Source: Nitrospirota bacterium (GTDB lineage Bacteria > Nitrospirota > Nitrospiria > Nitrospirales > NS-4). From it: a DNA stretch of 7,780 bases. A program made the translations under genes and the position numbers. The notes beneath the pieces were generated by a model that did no database searches, was not told the DNA's origin, and worked only from the letters and a program-made list of their open reading frames with translations. Below, in pieces: positions 6,001 through 7,780 of the stretch; position 1 is the stretch's first letter; each line of letters begins with the position of its first letter. Location: positions 1-7,780 of the forward strand of contig VBON01000023.1 of the NCBI GenBank assembly GCA_005877525.1, written 5' to 3'.

Positions 6001-7566
6001 CTAGTGGCGGAAATGCCGCATACCGGTCAGGACCATCGCCATGTTGTGCTCGTCCGCGGCCTGTACAACCTCCTGATCGCGGATCGACCCGCCTGGTTGA
6101 ATGACGGCCGTAATACCGGCTTGCGCGGCCGCATCGATCCCATCCCGAAACGGAAAAAACGCATCGGAAGCCATGATGCAGCCGGCCAGGCTGGAGGCGG
6201 CTTTCATAGTGCCGAGCTTGACGGAGTCCACGCGGCTCATCTGGCCCGCCCCAATGCCGATGGTTCGGTCAGGGCGCGCAAACACGATCGCGTTCGATTT
6301 GACGTGCTTGCATACCTTCCACCCGAAGGCGAACGCTTCATATTCCTCATCCGTCGGCAGTCGTTTGGAGACCACTTTCAGGGCGCGCATGTCCGAAATG
6401 GAACCGAGATCTCGGTCCTGGAGAATCAGTCCGCCGACGATTTTCTTCATGTCCAGTAGATCGAGGGCGCCGCGGCCTTCGGTATGCAGCGGTCCCACGT
6501 CCAGGAGCCGCAAATCCTTTTTTCTCTTCAATTCCACCAAAGCCGCTGCCTCAAAGCCCGGGGCTACTACGACTTCGAGAAAGGTTCCCGTCAGCTCCTT
6601 CGCGGTCGTCAGATCGACTATAGTATTGAACGCGACCACCCCGCCGAAAGCGGAGATCGGATCCGTGTCGCGCGCCCGCATATAGGCATCTTTCGCCGTA
6701 TCGCCGGTCGCCGCGCCGCAGGGATTATTGTGTTTCACGATCGCGACGGCTATTTTAAGGTCGCTTTCACCAAACTCCTTCACTAACTCAAGGGCTGAAT
6801 TCGCGTCCAGGAAGTTATTGTAGGACATCTCCTTCCCATGGAGTTGCCGTCCGCGCGCGACTGCCGCTTCATGACCGGAGAGCTCGCGATAGAAGGCGCC
6901 CTGCTGATGCGGGTTCTCTCCATAACGAAGGGTTTGCACCTTTTCGAACTGGAGCGTCAACAGCGAGGGAAATTTTGTTATGCTGCCCGTACGTTGAGCT
7001 TCCAGATAACTGCTAATCGCGCCGTCGTAGCGAGCCGTATGCTGAAAGACTTTGTGCGCGAGTTCCAGGCGCATGGCGGGCGAGACGCCACCTGTGCGCA
7101 GGGCTTGCACAACCCGCTCGTAATCAGCCGGATCCACAACGACAATGACATCGGCATGATTTTTTGCAGCTGATCGGAGCATGGAGGGGCCGCCGATATC
7201 GATATTTTCAATCGCCTCTTCAAAGGCGCTGCCGGGCTTCTGGATGATGGCTTCAAACGGATAGAGGTTGACGGCCACCAGATCGATGGGAGTAATGCCC
7301 TGGCCCGCCATTTCTGCGACATGCCCGGGATCCTGGCGGCGTCCCAACAAGCCTCCATGAATCTTCGGATGCAGCGTCTTTACCCGGCCATCGAGGATTT
7401 CAGGCGATCCGGTGTAGGCCGCCACGTCCATGACTTTGAGCCCTGCTTCCCTGAGCGCCTTTGCGGTTCCGCCTGTTGAGAGTATTTCAAATCCGAGCTC
7501 CGTCAAAGCCTTTGCAAATTCGAAAATGCCAGACTTATCCGAAACGCTGATAAGCGCTCGTTTCAC
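6001..7566 (-). CDS. purH: bifunctional AICAR formyltransferase / IMP cyclohydrolase
   Basis: Catalyses the last two steps to IMP: formylation of AICAR with 10-formyl-tetrahydrofolate, then ring closure of FAICAR. The 521 residues are full length and both domains look intact. The N-terminal cyclohydrolase domain (about 1-200) has STGGTAKAL (30-38), GRVKTLHPKIHGG (60-72) and GGPSMLRSAAKN (125-136). The C-terminal transformylase domain has RYGENPHQ (214-221), the catalytic Lys278-His279 in KHNNPCG, SAFGG (305-309), and the typical family ending TGMRHFRH. The GTG start at 7566 has AGGAG at 7574-7578, seven bases upstream. The preceding gene stops 24 bases before it, and purD follows after 109 bases on the same strand, so all three are probably in one operon. 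Confidence 0.97.
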   Translation of the reverse strand: MKRALISVSDKSGIFEFAKALTELGFEILSTGGTAKALREAGLKVMDVAAYTGSPEILDGRVKTLHPKIHGGLLGRRQDPGHVAEMAGQGITPIDLVAVNLYPFEAIIQKPGSAFEEAIENIDIGGPSMLRSAAKNHADVIVVVDPADYERVVQALRTGGVSPAMRLELAHKVFQHTARYDGAISSYLEAQRTGSITKFPSLLTLQFEKVQTLRYGENPHQQGAFYRELSGHEAAVARGRQLHGKEMSYNNFLDANSALELVKEFGESDLKIAVAIVKHNNPCGAATGDTAKDAYMRARDTDPISAFGGVVAFNTIVDLTTAKELTGTFLEVVVAPGFEAAALVELKRKKDLRLLDVGPLHTEGRGALDLLDMKKIVGGLILQDRDLGSISDMRALKVVSKRLPTDEEYEAFAFGWKVCKHVKSNAIVFARPDRTIGIGAGQMSRVDSVKLGTMKAASSLAGCIMASDAFFPFRDGIDAAAQAGITAVIQPGGSIRDQEVVQAADEHNMAMVLTGMRHFRH

Positions 7567-7573
7567 ACGACTT

Positions 7574-7578
7574 CTCCT
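7574..7578 (-). promoter_or_regulatory. ribosome binding site of purH
   Basis: AGGAG on the minus strand, 7 bases before the GTG at 7566. It supports GTG as the purH start and lies in the 24-base gap after the upstream gene. Confidence 0.7.
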
Positions 7579-7590
7579 TGCTGGTGAGGG

Positions 7591-7780
7591 TTAGAGCTTG
7601 CCCGCTTCGCGGAGGACTTCACGAAATACGCGGTAGAACCGATCATGATCTGCGACGGCTTCCTGCACAATTGCTTTAAGATTGCTTAGCTCCGTTTCGG
7701 CCACCACGAAGTTCACGCTCTTGGCGAACGCCGCGGTCGGGTCCAACGTCTGGTACTGTTTGCCAATCAGCCCCACATAC
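7591..7780 (-). CDS. C-terminal end of an unidentified protein (partial)
   Basis: The frame is open from the right edge to a TAA at 7591-7593, giving about 62 residues. A GTG occurs near the edge at 7776, but it has no room for a visible ribosome site and is preceded by an in-frame Tyr codon, so the real start probably lies outside the window. The visible part has a short segment ending near DPTAAFAKS, then a beta-like NFVVAETELS and a predicted amphipathic, charged helix to the end (KAIVQEAVADHDRFYRVFRE region). No signal peptide or membrane helix is seen. I do not recognise the family. It lies 24 bases upstream of purH on the same strand, so it is probably in the same operon. Confidence 0.6.
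   Translation of the reverse strand, partial: YVGLIGKQYQTLDPTAAFAKSVNFVVAETELSNLKAIVQEAVADHDRFYRVFREVLREAGKL

Overview
This window reads as a piece of a bacterial chromosome with one long co-directional gene string on the minus strand and the tail of one plus-strand gene at the left edge. There are no tRNA or rRNA genes, CRISPR arrays, insertion sequences or phage genes. Base composition is moderately GC-rich. The mix of a sigma-54 activator, an inner-membrane sensor kinase and a lipoprotein indicates a Gram-negative bacterium. The overall look, including the protein style, would suit Nitrospirota (Nitrospira-like), but that assignment is an impression and not something the sequence proves.

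Reading the minus strand in its own direction (right to left), the order is: the C-terminal end of an unidentified protein (7591-7780); purH (6001-7566); a 109-base gap with short repeated and inverted motifs; purD (4617-5891); a 51-base gap holding a good extended -10 promoter; purE (4047-4565); tsaC, the short Sua5/YrdC form (3412-4047); a membrane histidine kinase (1942-3411); an NtrC-type sigma-54 response regulator (524-1945); and a small coiled-coil lipoprotein (193-519). From purE onward the genes are packed with overlapping or abutting stop and start codons: TAGTG, TAAATG, ATGA, then a 4-base gap. They are very probably co-transcribed and translationally coupled. On the plus strand, positions 1-186 encode the last 61 residues of a protein with a Ser/Pro/Thr/Gly-rich tail. 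It ends six bases from the lipoprotein stop, so the two are convergent.

Functionally, purH, purD and purE are three enzymes of de novo IMP synthesis. tsaC makes the threonylcarbamoyl-AMP used for the t6A modification of ANN-decoding tRNAs. The kinase and regulator form a complete two-component pair of the ZraSR/AtoSC/NtrBC architecture. The lipoprotein that follows them is a natural candidate for an envelope partner or target of that pair. The core genes are textbook families. The parts worth a second look are the kinase-regulator-lipoprotein module attached to a housekeeping operon, the Braun-lipoprotein-like design of the small lipoprotein, the control regions before purE and purD, and the low-complexity plus-strand tail, which has no start codon inside the window.
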